From the NCBI GenBank assembly GCA_002418285.1, contig DIDT01000065.1:1-64000 (forward strand): 64,000 bases of DNA, given 5' to 3'. Below are positions 44,309 to 52,625 of this stretch, in pieces (the first letter of the stretch is position 1; every line of letters starts with the position of its first letter). Origin of the DNA: Phycisphaerales bacterium UBA5793 (lineage in GTDB: Bacteria; Planctomycetota; Phycisphaerae; Phycisphaerales; UBA5793). A program made the translations under genes and the position numbers. The notes beneath the pieces are model-generated. The model saw only the letters and a list, made by a program, of their open reading frames with translations. It had not been told where the DNA came from and did no database searches.

Positions 44309-45214
44309 ATGCGACGATCATCACTGGCGTGGATAGGTTTGATTGGATCGGGTACGGCGATTGCCATGCTGCCGGTTGCAGTGCGGGCGCAGGATGATGC
44401 CGCGACGCCCGACACGTCGCTCGAGTCGATGGCGAACCAGGCGCGGGTGCAGATGCGCGCGACCGCTGGCGTGTGGTGGGCGGCGCTAAGCGGCGAGTCG
44501 CGCTTCGGCACCTCAACAAGCGGCGGCGACCTGCGCGTCGATACGCTGCTGGGGCTGGAGGACAATGAGCCGACTTTTGCCGGCAACGTCACGCTCTACA
44601 TCGACGACCACTGGGTCGTGCTGCTCGATGCCTTCGACTTCTCCACCAGTTCGGGACTCGCGACGGCGGACTCGATGCTCATCAACGGCACGACCTATCC
44701 CGCAGGCATGACCATCGCGAGCGATTTCGGCGTCACCAGCCTGAGCGCCATGGCCGGGTACGACTTCTTCGGCAATCTCTACGAGCGATTCTCCGGACCA
44801 TCGGAAGGCGGCAGGCCGGTTGACATTCGACTTCAGATCGTCGGCGGGGTGCGCGGCATCAACGTCGATCATCGACTTGCCGTTAACGCCGGGCCAACGG
44901 TTGTGTTTGACGAGTGGAGCGGCACACTCAATGGCGGCGTGCGCTTTTCGATCGGCATCGGACCCGAGTTCCCGCACAAAGGGCGCTGGGACGTCGGCGT
45001 CTCGCTCAACTACGGGATGGGCGGCTCGAGCAACGGCGACATGACGACCTATGACATCGACTTCGGCATCCACTACACCGTGCTCGATCACTTCGGCGTG
45101 CAATTCGGCTACCGGCAGATCGACATCGATCTCGACGCAAGCGACGCCAGCCAGCCCTATCGCTGGGACGGGCGCCTCGCGGGGTTGTTTCTTGGGGGCG
45201 AGTTGAAGTTCTGA
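44309..45214 (+). CDS. Outer-membrane beta-barrel protein
   Basis: From ATG 44309 (MRRSSLAWIGLIG) 301 residues with a signal peptide ending PVAVRAQD. The mature protein alternates short beta strands (TLYIDDHWVVLLDAF, IRLQIVGGVRGIN, WDVGVSLNYGMG, FGVQFGYRQIDID) and ends in GLFLGGELKF, the C-terminal phenylalanine signal recognised by the BAM machinery. Likely a small outer-membrane barrel; pore or structural role unknown. It supports a diderm envelope. Confidence 0.75.
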   Translation: MRRSSLAWIGLIGSGTAIAMLPVAVRAQDDAATPDTSLESMANQARVQMRATAGVWWAALSGESRFGTSTSGGDLRVDTLLGLEDNEPTFAGNVTLYIDDHWVVLLDAFDFSTSSGLATADSMLINGTTYPAGMTIASDFGVTSLSAMAGYDFFGNLYERFSGPSEGGRPVDIRLQIVGGVRGINVDHRLAVNAGPTVVFDEWSGTLNGGVRFSIGIGPEFPHKGRWDVGVSLNYGMGGSSNGDMTTYDIDFGIHYTVLDHFGVQFGYRQIDIDLDASDASQPYRWDGRLAGLFLGGELKF

Positions 45215-45331
45215 AAGATGGTCTGTTCGAAGCCAGGTGCGCCTCGGCGCAGCGCGCATTGCCGGGTGGAAACGTGGCCCTTCTGCACGCGTGGGGGATC
45301 TTGCCGGAGTTTAGCGACGACATTGCGCGCT

Positions 45332-45451
45332 GAAGGCAACGGAGTAGTCGATGTCAGTGTAACCATTTCAGGTGGAGTGCGCGGGAAGGTGAGTGTACAG
45401 GCGCTTGATCTGGACCCGTGTGCAACGTCGGCTGCCACGCGCATAGAATAG
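45332..45451 (+). pseudogene. Probable remnant of the shared C-terminal domain
   Basis: In the otherwise featureless 328-base gap 45215-45542, one frame reads EGNGVVDVSVTISGGVRG then KVSVQALDLDPCATS before a stop. This resembles the end of the C-terminal domain of the 47738 protein (EGRLVFNLKIPP ... LLFQVAE ... C..SN). No start or N-terminal part exists, so I read it as a decayed gene end. Nothing else is visible in the gap. Confidence 0.35.
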
Positions 45452-45542
45452 AAGGGCGCTGGGTGAATGCGGCTGGCGGGCTTCGAACCACTGATGACCG
45501 AATCGACCGCCGCACACCTGCAAGCCACGTGAGATCGCGGAT

Positions 45543-46025
45543 ATGAACGGGCTTCGCACTCGTTTGTCGCGGCGGCGTGTCGGAGCCATTGTCTCTCTAT
45601 TGTTCCTGTTGCGGTTTGCGGTCGGGTGTGTCTACATCCCCGGCCCGGAGTGGACCGTGATCGAGGGGCAGCGCCTCAACGCAGACCAACTCGCTTTCAT
45701 CAAAGCCGGCGAGACCGATCGAGCGAGGATCGAGGAGCAGCTTGGGCCGCCCCCGTATTACTGGGTCGACTTCCAAACGATGATCTACCACTGGCGGGTG
45801 GAGAACGGCATCTTCGTCGTTGGCGCTCCTGGCGGCGGCGCCGCTGGAATTACAACCAAGGAATACCTGCTGCTCATCCAGCTCGATCCGGCAAATCGAG
45901 TTCGGCGGTACGGCATCATCGGTGGCGACCCGCTGACCCTTGGCTTCTTCAACATCAAATCGAGAAGGGAGCGCATCAGGCAGTGGCTTGCGTCGGGAAT
46001 CGATCAGGAAGCTGGCACAGAGTGA
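45543..46025 (+). CDS. Putative lipoprotein with BamE/SmpA-like pattern
   Basis: 160 residues. The basic N-terminus and hydrophobic stretch (VGAIVSLLFLLRFAVGC) end in a lipobox-like AVGC. The mature part has QLAFIKAGETDRARIEEQLGPP, reminiscent of the 'G.sk.eV...lG.P' helix-turn of BamE/OmlA proteins, followed by strands (YHWRVENGIFVVG). It overlaps the next lipoprotein gene by four bases. Likely anchored in an envelope membrane; role unknown. Confidence 0.65.
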   Translation: MNGLRTRLSRRRVGAIVSLLFLLRFAVGCVYIPGPEWTVIEGQRLNADQLAFIKAGETDRARIEEQLGPPPYYWVDFQTMIYHWRVENGIFVVGAPGGGAAGITTKEYLLLIQLDPANRVRRYGIIGGDPLTLGFFNIKSRRERIRQWLASGIDQEAGTE

Positions 46026-46705
46026 GTGTGAGCATCACCGCGGCGACACCTGCGGCCCTGGCATGGCTCTGCTGGGCGCTGTTGGCCGCAGGCTGCGCCT
46101 CATCACTGCCAACCCGCGCGGAATATCAACGCATCGAAGAGGGAACAGGAGCCATTGTCCTCCTGCACTTTGATCTCACCGTTGACGGAGAACCGATCAC
46201 TCTCAACGCACGATCCGCCCTTGACGGCACGGTCGCAGCCCTCGTGACGCAGTTCGGCGAACCCGTCCTCCAGCCGGAGTCCAAATTCACCGAGACCGTG
46301 CGGTTCTTCGAAGCAGGCGAATGGCGAGATGGCTGGGTCTTCTGCGTACTGGCACCGGGTACGTACTACCTTGAGGTGTCATCCGGGAGCGGGTCGTTGC
46401 TCTCCGCTCCAGAACATGTGATCAACAAGTATGAATTCCGAGTTGACGTGCCGCTGCGCTCCGAGGTCGTGTACATCGGCACGCTTCGGTCCAATGTGCT
46501 GACCGGCAAACTGCTCTTCGGGCGATCCCCGGCGGGTTTCGAAGCCGGATCCCTGCAGGTGATGGACGACACTGCCGCGGCGTCGACACTCGCCGCAGAG
46601 TGCTTCGCCGACCTGCATCCGCCGACAACCTCCATCATGTTTCGATATGAGGGCGGCACGCGCGAAGTACGCACTCCACTCGAGGCAATCGATACAAAAC
46701 GCTGA
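46022..46705 (+). CDS. Putative lipoprotein, unknown function
   Basis: I place the start at GTG 46022, overlapping the previous stop as GTGA (GTG 46028 is also possible); 227 residues. Signal segment ALAWLCWALLAAGC gives a lipobox with Cys near 27. The mature part is beta-rich (GAIVLLHFDLTVDGEPITL, WVFCVLAPGTYYLEVS, EVVYIGTLRSNV) and could be a carboxypeptidase-regulatory- or DUF2846-like sandwich. Co-transcribed with the preceding lipoprotein. Confidence 0.6.
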   Translation: MSVSITAATPAALAWLCWALLAAGCASSLPTRAEYQRIEEGTGAIVLLHFDLTVDGEPITLNARSALDGTVAALVTQFGEPVLQPESKFTETVRFFEAGEWRDGWVFCVLAPGTYYLEVSSGSGSLLSAPEHVINKYEFRVDVPLRSEVVYIGTLRSNVLTGKLLFGRSPAGFEAGSLQVMDDTAAASTLAAECFADLHPPTTSIMFRYEGGTREVRTPLEAIDTKR

Positions 46706-46893
46706 GTGTCAAAGTGGATCAAGGAGACAGCCGGGATGGGTGCGTGCAAGCAATTGACCTGTCGATGTGAGCGGCTACTGACCGGTCAAGTGAATCGATT
46801 CGATCGAGATTCCCAAGGAATGGAAGCAGGCGGGCTTTGGTTGCGCCTGATGATCGACTGGACCTGGCGATGATTGAGTGGAGCGACAGAGCC

Positions 46894-47268
46894 ATGAATC
46901 CGACAATAGACGGCACTGGAGAACCTCTTTTCGAACCGATGGCGACGGACGACGATCGACTGTGGGGCGCGCTCATTCATCTCACGGTGCTGTTGCCGGT
47001 ATTGTCGTTTGTGCCATTGCTGGTCATCTGGCTGATGAAGCGCGAACAATCACCGTTCGTGGACGATCACGGCCGGGAGGCGTTGAGTTTCCAGATTTCG
47101 TTTTTCCTCTGGCAGTGCGTGGCCGGTGTGTTTTCGATTGTGCTCATCGGATTGCCCTTCGCCATTCTGCTTCCGCTGCTGGCGCTGATCATGGGCGTGA
47201 TCAATGCGATCAAGGCCGGACAGGGCTGCTACGTGCGCTACCCGATGACGATCCGGTTCTTTGATTGA
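46894..47268 (+). CDS. DUF4870 (Tic20-like) small membrane protein
   Basis: From ATG 46894 (MNPTIDGTGEP) 124 residues; ATG 46870 and 46837 are alternatives in frame. The DDRLWGALIHLTVLLPVLSF ... LVIWLMKREQSPFVDDHGREALSFQISFFLW pattern is typical of DUF4870: three or four membrane helices with a conserved HGREALSFQ loop. Function of the family is not established; some members resemble the chloroplast import protein Tic20. Confidence 0.82.
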   Translation: MNPTIDGTGEPLFEPMATDDDRLWGALIHLTVLLPVLSFVPLLVIWLMKREQSPFVDDHGREALSFQISFFLWQCVAGVFSIVLIGLPFAILLPLLALIMGVINAIKAGQGCYVRYPMTIRFFD

Positions 47269-47448
47269 CGCTGACAGGATCGCATGCAGCGGCTTTGGTT
47301 GATTCGCGCTGTTGCGTGTTGCCGGTGCATTGACGCTCAGAAGTTGCGCTAATGCGGTTATTGAGCAGCGCGGGGCCGCTCCAAGGAATGCGCCCCCATC
47401 TACAGTGCATCACTGCTTGCCTGCGACTTGCTGCAGCTTACCCAGTAG

Positions 47449-47519
47449 TACAATGCAGACGTGGCCATACCTACTTCCACGCGGGCCTTCCCGCGCTGCG
47501 AAGGAGGCCGGGCGTGGAA
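47449..47519 (+). promoter_or_regulatory. Promoter-like motif and leader hairpin upstream of the FG-GAP gene
   Basis: TACAATGCAGACGTGGCCA (47449-47467) matches 18 of 19 bases at 49729-49747. TACAAT serves as a -10 box; TTGCTG (47428-47433) is a weakly spaced -35. A hairpin follows: TTCCACGC (47475-47482) with GCGTGGAA (47512-47519), plus inner CCTT/AAGG. The remaining bases of the 469-base gap 47269-47737 hold only a possible upstream reading frame. Confidence 0.45.
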
Positions 47520-47678
47520 TGGGAGCAGGACAAACGTGAAGGGATTGTCTGTGCCGCGATGCGCGGCGCAGTCTGACCGGTTCATCGCCGGCGTTGTGGC
47601 TGTGCGCGCTCCATCGAGTCGCGTGCGATCCGCATCGCCATGCCGCCCCGTTGAAGAAGAAGGGAGGATGTAAAGTCG

Positions 47679-47759
47679 ATGCACAACCGTTTTGTGTTGA
47701 TTGATCTGTTGCAGATTCCTGGCACGAGAGGTGCTCTATGTCACATGTACCGCATTTGA
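47679..47759 (+). CDS. Possible upstream reading frame overlapping the FG-GAP gene start
   Basis: GGGAGG (47662-47667) precedes ATG 47679, which opens 26 codons (MHNRFVLIDLLQIPGTRG...) and stops at 47759, 22 bases inside the next gene in another frame. Spacing and the overlap suggest translational coupling or control, but no homology supports it. Confidence 0.25.
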   Translation: MHNRFVLIDLLQIPGTRGALCHMYRI

Positions 47760-49366
47760 AGAAGTTGTTGGTTCACTCACTGGCGATCGCGTCATCATAC
47801 GTTTTGATGGCGGTCTTGCAAGCCAGTGGTCAGATCGTTGTGACCGAGGCGGCCGAGATTCTGCCGTCGGACGGCAACCAAGGCGAGAACTTCGGGCGAG
47901 CCGTCTCCATGAGCGCCGACGGCATGGTCGCAGTAGTTGGCGCGATGGGCGAGCAGGCCTACAGTCCCGGTGCGGCGTACGTCTATCGCTTCGATCCGGC
48001 GCATTCGATCTGGATCGAGGAAGCTAAGCTCGTCGCATTCGACGCCGCGCCGGGGGACCTTGCCGGCGACACGGTCGCGATCAGCGGCGATGGACAGGTC
48101 ATCATCGTCGGCGCTCGACGAGATGACGACAACGGATCCAATTCGGGTTCGGCCTATGTCTATCGCTTTGACGGGTCGGCCTGGAATCTTGACGGCAAGC
48201 TTCTTTCGTCCGATGGAGCAAGTGGTGATGAGTTCGGATGGAACGTCGGACTCAACCAGGTCGGAGATGTTGCCGTGGTCGGCAGCTGGTATGACGATGA
48301 CCTTGGAGACTCATCGGGCAGCGCGTACATCTTCCGCTTCGACGGTTCCACGTGGACGCAGGAACAGAAGCTGCACGCATCCGACGGGCGCAGTGGCGAC
48401 ATCTTCAGCGCTTGCGTGTCCATGAATCGCGCCGGCGATCTCGTCATCGTGGGCGCTCCTCATAGGGGGAATCGTACAGGCGCAGCATACATCTTCCGCT
48501 TTGATGGCTCGCAATGGAACGAGGAGAGGAGGTTGATCTCACCAGTCCCGAGCTACGACAGGAACTTCGGCATTGATGTCTCGCTCAGCGGTGACGGGCT
48601 GACGGCGCTAATCGGCGCGAACATGGGATCGGGTGGTGGGTCCGCACACGTGTTCCGATACCTGCCCACGGCTGGAACCTGGGTCCACGAAGAAACGCTG
48701 ATCGGTGCTGACACGGGCTCCGAAGACCTGTTCGGCTCAGGCGTGGCGCTCGACGGCGCTGGGAACTCGGCCCTGATCGGATCGCTCTACCACGATGAGA
48801 ACGGCTTCAACGCAGGCGCGGCATACCTGTTCCGGTTCAGCGGTTCGAAGTGGTTTGAACGCGCACGACTCCTCGCTTCCGATGGAGCCAGCGAAGACTG
48901 GTTCGGGTATAAGGTCGCCCTCTGCGAAGACGCCAGCAAGGGCATCGTCGGTTCGTACACGCACGACGACAACGGTTCGAATTCCGGCGCCGCATATGTA
49001 TATGACCTCACGACTCCCTGTCTGCGACTCAAGGGAACCAATCTGGTTGCGGGAGAAACCGCTCGATTCACGATCACCGACGGAACACCTGGCGCCCACG
49101 CGGTCGCGGTCTGGGGATTCCAGATTGGTGAATCGGTGATCAGCAACCAGTTCGGCCTGTGCGCCACCTACGGGATTGCCGGCGTGAGGCAGCGAGGCCG
49201 CATCATTCAGCGACTCGACCGTACCTTCGATGCCGAAGGGAGACTTGTCTTCAACCTGAAGATCCCGCCCGAGGCCTCCGGTTCGCGACTGCTGTTCCAG
49301 GTGGCCGAGCGCGGTACGTGTCCGGACGAGTGCATGTCAAACATCGTGGTGGCCAACGTGCGATAA
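47738..49366 (+). CDS. Secreted FG-GAP repeat protein with shared C-terminal domain
   Basis: 542 residues with a signal peptide (LLVHSLAIASSYVLMAVLQA, cut near ASGQ). Residues ~35-420 are seven FG-GAP-type repeats of the form GDEFGWNVGLNQVGDVAVVG + GSAYIFRFDGSTW, a seven-bladed propeller in outline. Residues ~427-542 are the shared C-terminal domain (LRLKGTNLVAGETARFTI ... LLFQVAERG ... CMSNIVVANV). Likely exported and cell-surface. A long leader with a shared promoter-like motif and a terminator downstream make it a single-gene unit. Confidence 0.75.
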   Translation: MSHVPHLKKLLVHSLAIASSYVLMAVLQASGQIVVTEAAEILPSDGNQGENFGRAVSMSADGMVAVVGAMGEQAYSPGAAYVYRFDPAHSIWIEEAKLVAFDAAPGDLAGDTVAISGDGQVIIVGARRDDDNGSNSGSAYVYRFDGSAWNLDGKLLSSDGASGDEFGWNVGLNQVGDVAVVGSWYDDDLGDSSGSAYIFRFDGSTWTQEQKLHASDGRSGDIFSACVSMNRAGDLVIVGAPHRGNRTGAAYIFRFDGSQWNEERRLISPVPSYDRNFGIDVSLSGDGLTALIGANMGSGGGSAHVFRYLPTAGTWVHEETLIGADTGSEDLFGSGVALDGAGNSALIGSLYHDENGFNAGAAYLFRFSGSKWFERARLLASDGASEDWFGYKVALCEDASKGIVGSYTHDDNGSNSGAAYVYDLTTPCLRLKGTNLVAGETARFTITDGTPGAHAVAVWGFQIGESVISNQFGLCATYGIAGVRQRGRIIQRLDRTFDAEGRLVFNLKIPPEASGSRLLFQVAERGTCPDECMSNIVVANVR

Positions 49367-49463
49367 GCGCTGTGAGTTGGGGAGGGACTCTAACACATGA
49401 GTGAATGCCGTCTTGACCATCCGGCGAGCTGAGCAATCGACGCGTGCAACGTAGTTGCTTGCG

Positions 49464-49494
49464 GCCGCGTGCCCGACCTCTTCGGGCACGCGGC
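49464..49494. terminator. Terminator-like hairpin after the FG-GAP gene
   Basis: GCCGCGTGCCCGA (49464-49476) pairs with TCGGGCACGCGGC (49482-49494), 13 bp with a 5-base loop; an outer GCTTGC/GCAAGC can extend it. About 100 bases after the stop codon. No clear T-run. Outside this and the leader element below, the 625-base gap 49367-49991 shows nothing. Confidence 0.55.
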
Positions 49495-49728
49495 AAGCGT
49501 AAATGCAGGCGATAGACCACAGAACATGCGCGACGACACATGTCGCCTTTTGTCAATGATCGAAACGCGCGGCGCAATCAGTGCCGGATTATCATCCAAT
49601 GAAGTAATCGAGTAGCGGGAGTACTGCTGAAAGTGTCGCTCGTTTGTCACCCCGAGAAAACGACCTCTATGTGCGGTGGATAGCGGAAAGTCAGCCGTTC
49701 CAGCTCAACCGCGCCACCCACTTTCCAT

Positions 49729-49840
49729 TACAATGTAGACGTGGCCAACCGCACCCCCGCGAGAGATACATCTCCTCGCGGATTGGAGAGGGAGAGATGA
49801 GCGCGAGTCAGCCGGCCTGACTCGCGCGCGGCTGGCCACG
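49729..49840 (+). ncRNA. Promoter-like motif plus folded leader RNA upstream of the PEP-CTERM gene
   Basis: TACAATGTAGACGTGGCCA (49729-49747) repeats the motif at 47449. Transcription from this -10 box would start near 49741. From there the RNA can fold into a junction: closing stem CGTGGCCA (49740-49747) with TGGCCACG (49833-49840) extended by CCGC/GCGG; hairpin 1 CCGCGAG...CTCGCGG (49757-49781); hairpin 2 GCGCGAGTCA (49801-49810) with TGACTCGCGC (49818-49827). No match to a riboswitch class I know. Confidence 0.4.
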
Positions 49841-49991
49841 GGCGGAGGAGAGGGGACGGGGATGTCCCACCCTGATATGCGGTACGTGAGACGACACATT
49901 CGGCGCATCGTCGGTGTTGTTTCACGTGCCGCTGCTTAAATGGGGCGCACCAGAGTCAATCGCATCCGGGAACGCACGAAGGAGGAGTGAG

Positions 49992-50573
49992 ATGAATTCA
50001 GTGCAGCTGCATTCGGCGTTGATCGGCGTCGGCCTGGTGGTTTGCGCTGCTTGCTCTGCGGCAGGACAGGTGATCGACAATGGTGACTTCTCCCGCGTCG
50101 TGCCGCGCAACGGCACCGGGAATGGATGGACGTCTTCCCACATCGACAGCATTGGCGGCTGGTACACCGAAACGTACCGACTCAACGACAACGGGAACGG
50201 CGGAACCGATCCTACGCTGGCTCAACTCATCACCGGGCTCTCCATCGGATCCGTGTACCAGATCAGCGGCGACTATGCAAGCTGGTACCAGAACCAAAAC
50301 CCCCCTGGCGGACCGACACTCAGCGTCCAAATGGACGGTCTTGAGATATTCCTCGGCACGACGACGCCGGGCCAGGTCTGGACACCATTCGCGGGCACCT
50401 TCACGGCAACCGCAACCGACATGTTGCTGGAACTCAAGGCCGAGGTCTATCAATCGGACAATGACTGCGCCGTGGACAACATCTGGATCACGCTGGTGCC
50501 TGCGCCTGGGACAGCAGGCATGCTCGGCTTGCTTGCACTGATGGGCGGAATCCGACGTCGGCGCCAAGCCTAG
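49992..50573 (+). CDS. PEP-CTERM-type exported protein
   Basis: From ATG 49992 (MNSVQLHSALIG), AGGAGG 7 bases upstream, 193 residues with a signal peptide ending SAAGQV. The body opens with VIDNGDFS and has jelly-roll-like strands (YQISGDYASWYQN, LLELKAEVYQSDNDCAVDNI), i.e. a carbohydrate-binding-like beta sandwich. The tail VPAPGTAGMLGLLALMGGIR plus RRRQA is the PEP-CTERM sorting signal processed by exosortase. Probably outer-surface or exopolysaccharide associated. Confidence 0.85.
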   Translation: MNSVQLHSALIGVGLVVCAACSAAGQVIDNGDFSRVVPRNGTGNGWTSSHIDSIGGWYTETYRLNDNGNGGTDPTLAQLITGLSIGSVYQISGDYASWYQNQNPPGGPTLSVQMDGLEIFLGTTTPGQVWTPFAGTFTATATDMLLELKAEVYQSDNDCAVDNIWITLVPAPGTAGMLGLLALMGGIRRRRQA

Positions 50574-50751
50574 AGCAATCACGGATCGGTTCGTCGGACC
50601 CAATCAACTGGTTGCGCATAGCAGTTCCTCGGCACTGAGCAACGCACCGCGTTGCTTTGATCAGACTCAATCGTCAGTTCAGGTTCGACTGGGGCCATCG
50701 TCGGCGAGCAACCGCTTGGTTTGAGGACGCGGGGGCCTTAGACTCTCGAAC

Positions 50752-51600
50752 ATGTTCAACGCACTGAAACAGTGGATCGCGGTGGTCACGGGGGCTGTCA
50801 TCGCCTGGCCGATCGCCACGTGGTTGCTCCACGGCATGCAAACCTCGGACGGCTGGCCGGGCGCGCCGCTGGTGCTGAGCAGCCCGGTCACATCGGCATT
50901 GATGGCCGCGATCGCCGGGATGATCGGCTTTGGGGTCATTTCGCTCGTCGTGGGCCGCGTGACCAACCGCTACACCGGGATGCTGATGTATGGTCTGTGC
51001 TGGGTGATTGTCGCGCGGCGCGGCACGCCGATCGACGCGATCCTGCGGCACGTGGATGACCTTGGCGGCGCGTTCGGTCGCATGTACCTGATGTTCGCCT
51101 TCGAGACGTGCTTCTGGGCCATCCCGGTGGCGTGCCTGATGGTGCTGCACGTCAAGATCAGCCCGAACCAGTATCCAAATCAGGAAAACCGATTCAGCCC
51201 GACGAGCCTCAAGGCGTTGGCGACCAACATCGTGCTCGGCGTCGCGCTGGGTTGGGTGTTTCTGCGCACCGAAGCGAAGGGTCAGACGGTGTTCGGCTTT
51301 GCGGCGGCGACCACGTTTGCGACCATGGTAACGCGGCTGATCTGGCCGCGCTGCAATGCGTCGATCCTGTTCGTCGTCCCGGCCGTGGTCGGCGTAGTGG
51401 CCGCACTGACGACGCTGATGATCAGCTCGACCGACGCGGTGGCGCGGCTCGCGGCCGGGGACTTCTGGGCCCTGGGTCGACTCATGCCGCTGGACGCAAT
51501 CGGGGCTGGGACATTCGGCACGGCACTGGGCATCGGGCTGGCGCGGAGCTTTGGGGCCGAGCATCATCCGGCCACACACCATCTGGCGGCGCACGCCTAG
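50752..51600 (+). CDS. Integral membrane protein, unknown function
   Basis: 282 residues with about seven predicted membrane helices (AVVTGAVIAWPIATWLL, LMAAIAGMIGFGVISLVVG, LMFAFETCFWAIPVACLMV, LATNIVLGVALGWVFL, ILFVVPAVVGVVAALTTLMI). A His-rich C-terminus (EHHPATHHLAAHA). No transporter signature recognised. Not clearly linked to folE2 downstream, which has its own leader. Confidence 0.65.
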   Translation: MFNALKQWIAVVTGAVIAWPIATWLLHGMQTSDGWPGAPLVLSSPVTSALMAAIAGMIGFGVISLVVGRVTNRYTGMLMYGLCWVIVARRGTPIDAILRHVDDLGGAFGRMYLMFAFETCFWAIPVACLMVLHVKISPNQYPNQENRFSPTSLKALATNIVLGVALGWVFLRTEAKGQTVFGFAAATTFATMVTRLIWPRCNASILFVVPAVVGVVAALTTLMISSTDAVARLAAGDFWALGRLMPLDAIGAGTFGTALGIGLARSFGAEHHPATHHLAAHA

Positions 51601-51651
51601 GTTACGATCATCACGCTCACCAGCGAATCGCGCACAATCTGCACGGGCAAA

Positions 51652-51690
51652 GGCCTGAAAGGGCCCTGACAAGGGCATCCAAATGGGTGC
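51652..51690 (+). promoter_or_regulatory. Chain of alternative hairpins upstream of folE2
   Basis: GGCC (51652-51655) can pair with GGCC (51662-51665); GCCCT (51663-51667) with AGGGC (51672-51676); GCATCC (51675-51680) with GGGTGC (51685-51690). Neighbouring hairpins share bases and so exclude one another, as in riboswitch or attenuator leaders. It lies about 100 bases before the folE2 start. Weak evidence. Confidence 0.3.
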
Positions 51691-51788
51691 TTCATGGATG
51701 ATTTCACCGCCTGGCACTAACATCGACTGGTGCCGTGCGGTGGGAACCCGCGCCCGGGCGTGGTGTGCGGCCATTTCAGGAGTCTTTG

Positions 51789-52619
51789 ATGAACGCACCA
51801 ACGACAGGCGGCCGGCCGGCCGTAGCCACGGTCGACACCCCCATGGCCGACGTGCAGAGTCTGGCGGACTCACGCCGCATCGCCATCGACAAGGTAGGGG
51901 TGAAAAACGTCGTCTACCCGATCACTCTGCGCATGCCCTGCGGCAAGACGCAGACGACGGTTGCCACGATCGACATGTACGTCTCGCTGCCCCATGACCG
52001 CAAAGGCACGCACATGAGCCGCTTCCTCGAAGCGCTCAATGAGCATCGCGACTGCATCAAGCCGGACCACATCGTCACGATGTGCCAGGACTTGCGCCAG
52101 CGTCTGGACGCCAAGGACGCGCACATCCGCGTGGAGTTCACCTACTTCATCGAGAAGCTGGCGCCGGTGACCAGGCAGCCGGGGCTCATGGACTACCGCG
52201 TGACATTCGAGTGCGCCAGCAATGGCGAGAACGATTTCGTAATGAAGGTGGCGGCGCCCGCCGCCAGCCTGTGCCCGTGCAGCAAGGAAATCAGCAAGTA
52301 CGGCGCGCACAACCAGCGTTGCGAGATCACGGCCGAGGTTCGCTTCGAGGGCGAGCTGTGGATCGAGGACGTGGTCAACATTCTCGAAAAGGCGGCAAGC
52401 GCCGAGTTGTATTCGATTCTCAAGCGGCCCGATGAGAAGTTCGTCACCGAAGCCGCCTACGACGCACCCAAATTTGTCGAAGATATCGTGCGCGACGCCG
52501 CGACGGCGCTGAATAAAGACGACCGCATCGTGTGGTACAAAGTGCGCAGCGAGAACTTCGAATCAATCCACAACCACAACGCCTACGCCGAGATCGCGCG
52601 CGACAAGCGGACATCCTGA
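51789..52619 (+). CDS. folE2: GTP cyclohydrolase FolE2 (type IB)
   Basis: From ATG 51789 (MNAPTTGGRPAVA), with AGGAG 6-7 bases upstream, 276 residues. FolE2 hallmarks are visible: VKNVVYPITLRM, TVATIDMYVSLPHDRKGTHMSRFLE, and the active-site CPCSKEISKYGAHNQR. It converts GTP to dihydroneopterin triphosphate, the first step of folate (and of queuosine) synthesis; type IB enzymes can use metals other than zinc and often replace FolE under zinc limitation. The next gene starts 6 bases downstream. Confidence 0.94.
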   Translation: MNAPTTGGRPAVATVDTPMADVQSLADSRRIAIDKVGVKNVVYPITLRMPCGKTQTTVATIDMYVSLPHDRKGTHMSRFLEALNEHRDCIKPDHIVTMCQDLRQRLDAKDAHIRVEFTYFIEKLAPVTRQPGLMDYRVTFECASNGENDFVMKVAAPAASLCPCSKEISKYGAHNQRCEITAEVRFEGELWIEDVVNILEKAASAELYSILKRPDEKFVTEAAYDAPKFVEDIVRDAATALNKDDRIVWYKVRSENFESIHNHNAYAEIARDKRTS

Positions 52620-52625
52620 CGCGCC

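Noticed and set aside
47668..47673. ATG-TAA minimal frame right after GGGAGG
   Set aside because: The Shine-Dalgarno directly touches this ATG, leaving no spacing for initiation; it fits the ATG at 47679 instead.
49741..49840. Cobalamin riboswitch in the PEP-CTERM leader
   Set aside because: GAGTCAG..CTGACTC faintly recalls the 3' part of cobalamin switches, but the conserved core (GCCACTG, B12 box) is absent.
50674..51873. Minus-strand frame of 399 codons opposite the membrane protein at 50752
   Set aside because: The plus-strand frame has clear membrane helices, while the minus frame is Arg/His/Asp-rich with no recognisable domain.
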